This document shows, piece by piece, positions 62,703 to 64,000 of a stretch of 64,000 nt of DNA; the first letter of the stretch is position 1, and every line of letters begins with the position of its first letter. The stretch lies in the NCBI GenBank assembly GCA_031296935.1, contig JAVDPD010000014.1:1-64000 (forward strand), written 5' to 3'. Made by a program: the position numbers and the translations under genes. The DNA is from Cerasicoccus maritimus (GTDB lineage Bacteria > Verrucomicrobiota > Verrucomicrobiia > Opitutales > Cerasicoccaceae). The notes under the pieces are model-generated. The model had not been told where the DNA came from and made no database searches. It saw only the letters and a list, made by a program, of their open reading frames with translations.

Positions 62703-62771
62703 TGCGTCTGGCTGTGGTGTTGGGGGAAACGAAAGCCTCGCCAAGCGCCACGCGTGCGCCATAGTCACGGC

Positions 62772-63617
62772 ATGTCATTTTGGAAACGATTGCTGCCGGG
62801 CAAGCAATGGCGCTTACTTACCGGCAAGGTTTCGGGCATCCCGGATAGCTTCGAGGGCATGACGCAGGCCGTTGGGCTGGGTGCTTGTTCTTGGGCCGAC
62901 CCGTTTCCCGTCGCCCGCGATGGCCGCTGCTGGGTGTTTATCGAAGAGGTGATCCACCACCCGAAAAAAGGCCGGCTGGCGGTCTTTGAACTCAATGCAG
63001 ATGGCTCTGTGGGCCCGATGACGGTTATTTTGGAGCGTGATTATCACCTGTCGTATCCCAATGTTTTTCAACATGATAGAGAATGGTGGCTCGTGCCAGA
63101 ATCCCGCGCCAACCGCACGGTGGACCTCTATCGCTGCGTCGAATGGCCGCATCGCTGGGAGTATGAAAAATCGCTCATGCGCGACATTGAGGTGGTCGAC
63201 GCAACGTTCTGGCAGAGGGATGGCCGTTGGTGGCTCTTTGGCGGAACCCCCGCCACGCCGGGTGGCAATGCCTCGGGGCAGCTTTGCCTCTGGTCCGCAG
63301 ATTCTCCCATCAGCGAGGACTGGACACCGCATCCGGCTAATCCCATCGTCGCAGACCGCGCCTGCGCCCGGCCAGCTGGAAGAATTTTCGAGCACAAGGG
63401 CATGTTGATTCGCCCGGCGCAAAACTGCGTTAAGCGCTACGGCTATGGAGTTCATTTGATGGCGATTGAGGAGTGGACGGACACGACTTACCGTGAACGG
63501 CTTTTCCAAGCCTACACGCCGCCGACCATGCCGCCAGGTGCCATCGCCACTCATACCTTCAATCAAGCGGCGGGCTATTTTTGGGGTGATGTAGCGTTAC
63601 GCACCTGGCCAGGTTAA
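62772..63617 (+). CDS. Beta-propeller-like protein of the glucosamine-inositolphosphorylceramide-transferase N-terminal family
   Basis: 281 residues. WADPFPVARDGRCWVFIEEV, HLSYPNVFQHDREWWLVPES, DATFWQRDGRWWLFGG and ARPAGRIFEHKGMLIRPAQNC repeat the W/F-rich blade pattern of five-bladed propellers (GH43/GH62/GH68 clan-like fold). This matches the uncharacterised domain next to glycosyltransferases in bacterial polysaccharide clusters. The catalytic acids cannot be assigned. No signal peptide. The ATG at 62772 (MSFWKRLLPGK) was chosen because the upstream frame runs through the preceding terminator. Confidence 0.75.
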   Translation: MSFWKRLLPGKQWRLLTGKVSGIPDSFEGMTQAVGLGACSWADPFPVARDGRCWVFIEEVIHHPKKGRLAVFELNADGSVGPMTVILERDYHLSYPNVFQHDREWWLVPESRANRTVDLYRCVEWPHRWEYEKSLMRDIEVVDATFWQRDGRWWLFGGTPATPGGNASGQLCLWSADSPISEDWTPHPANPIVADRACARPAGRIFEHKGMLIRPAQNCVKRYGYGVHLMAIEEWTDTTYRERLFQAYTPPTMPPGAIATHTFNQAAGYFWGDVALRTWPG

Positions 63618-63807
63618 GTAGGTAGGGACTTATGGTAGGAGGCTGGCTGGTCGTAGCGTGAATTTTCAAGGAACTATAAAAATCTGTAAAAAAATCGTCA
63701 ATTAATGGATGGAAGCAGCTGAATGTCATCAATTTATGTTCGCCATTTGCTCAGAGCTTGCCATGTTACAGGCATTAGGGTCTGCTCCCGTTGTATAAAT
63801 TTGAATC

Positions 63808-64000
63808 ATGAAAATCCGTTTCTGGGGAACACAGGGTTCGCTGCCCGCGCCGATGACCGCGCCCATGGTGCGTGAGAAAATTTTTCGGGCTCTCGAAGCG
63901 GCTAACGGGCAGGATCTTTCCAGTGAGGAAAAGATTAACGCCTTCATGGATAGCAACTTGCCGTTTGCGGTGCGTTCTACTTACGGCACCAATACATCCT
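63808..64000 (+). CDS. Metallo-beta-lactamase-fold hydrolase, N-terminal part
   Basis: Starts MKIRFWGTQGSLPAPMTA, the typical opening of a family of small MBL-fold hydrolases (MxIRFWGxxGSxPxP), followed by a helical insert (REKIFRALEAANGQDLSSEEK) and RSTYGTNTS. The gene runs off the window end, so the HxHxDH site is not visible. Preceded by an empty 190-bp gap. Confidence 0.8.
   Translation, partial: MKIRFWGTQGSLPAPMTAPMVREKIFRALEAANGQDLSSEEKINAFMDSNLPFAVRSTYGTNTS

Overview
The window reads as bacterial chromosome from the Verrucomicrobiota, most likely an Opitutia-type marine or sediment organism. This is inferred from gene content (a PEP-CTERM surface protein, a secreted sulfatase, a LacI regulator, a GPP34 protein, a Gly-rich RRM protein, an FtsH with a long cytoplasmic N-terminus) and from many palindromic intergenic repeats. 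No rRNA or tRNA gene is visible, so the assignment stays at that level. Core genes are GC-rich; two segments (about 5.75-12.45 kb and 17.2-30.4 kb) are AT-richer, carry mostly hypothetical genes and look acquired.

Layout. 0-5.3 kb: APC permease, a 26-residue membrane peptide coupled to a conserved hypothetical gene, a lipoprotein and mutS. 5.3-12.4 kb: first accessory island with a Phd/ParE toxin-antitoxin pair, a defence-type SF2 helicase (Hachiman HamB/AbpB-like) whose start overlaps a chimeric VirD4/TraG fragment, and several unknown genes. 12.4-17.2 kb: RluA-type pseudouridine synthase, conserved hypotheticals, a DUF4136 lipoprotein and gltX.

17.2-30.4 kb: second island, bounded by the 3' end of gltX and a degenerate, frameshifted second copy of that 3' end at 30.3-30.4 kb. 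It holds an OafA/SGNH acyltransferase, an IS110 remnant, a secreted beta-helix protein and an internally deleted IS5 transposase. Its right half is an integron-type cassette array on the minus strand with no integrase in view. At least six cassettes can be delimited: a secreted sulfatase, four small unknown or CbrC-like proteins, and a two-gene cassette with a colicin-immunity-like protein. Most have matching 7-base R''/R' ends. Three group IIC intron copies (two 5'-truncated, one ORF-less but otherwise nearly complete) sit inside attC sites on the opposite strand, at the TTGT/T position expected of the IIC-attC lineage. This mix of integrase-less array, intron-interrupted attC sites and an unusually large sulfatase cassette is the most striking system here.

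30.4-64 kb: mainly chromosomal genes. These are a divergent SufU-like protein, a TPR/ExbB envelope operon, a methyltransferase, a MORN-repeat lipoprotein, a CoA-transferase/GNAT fusion, a coiled-coil HTH protein, gnd, a GNAT enzyme, feoA-feoB with its small Cys-rich partner, a DUF420 protein, a DUF4126 protein flanked by two apparent paralogues, a Y-family polymerase, a LacI regulator, a beta-CASP metallo-hydrolase coupled to apaG, a PEP-CTERM protein, ftsH, tilS, a GPP34 protein, an RRM protein, a beta-propeller-like protein and the start of another metallo-hydrolase. A double-hairpin repeat occurs four times (38.3, 41.6, 42.4, 52.8 kb); in three copies its terminal CTAG supplies or abuts the stop codon of a gene.
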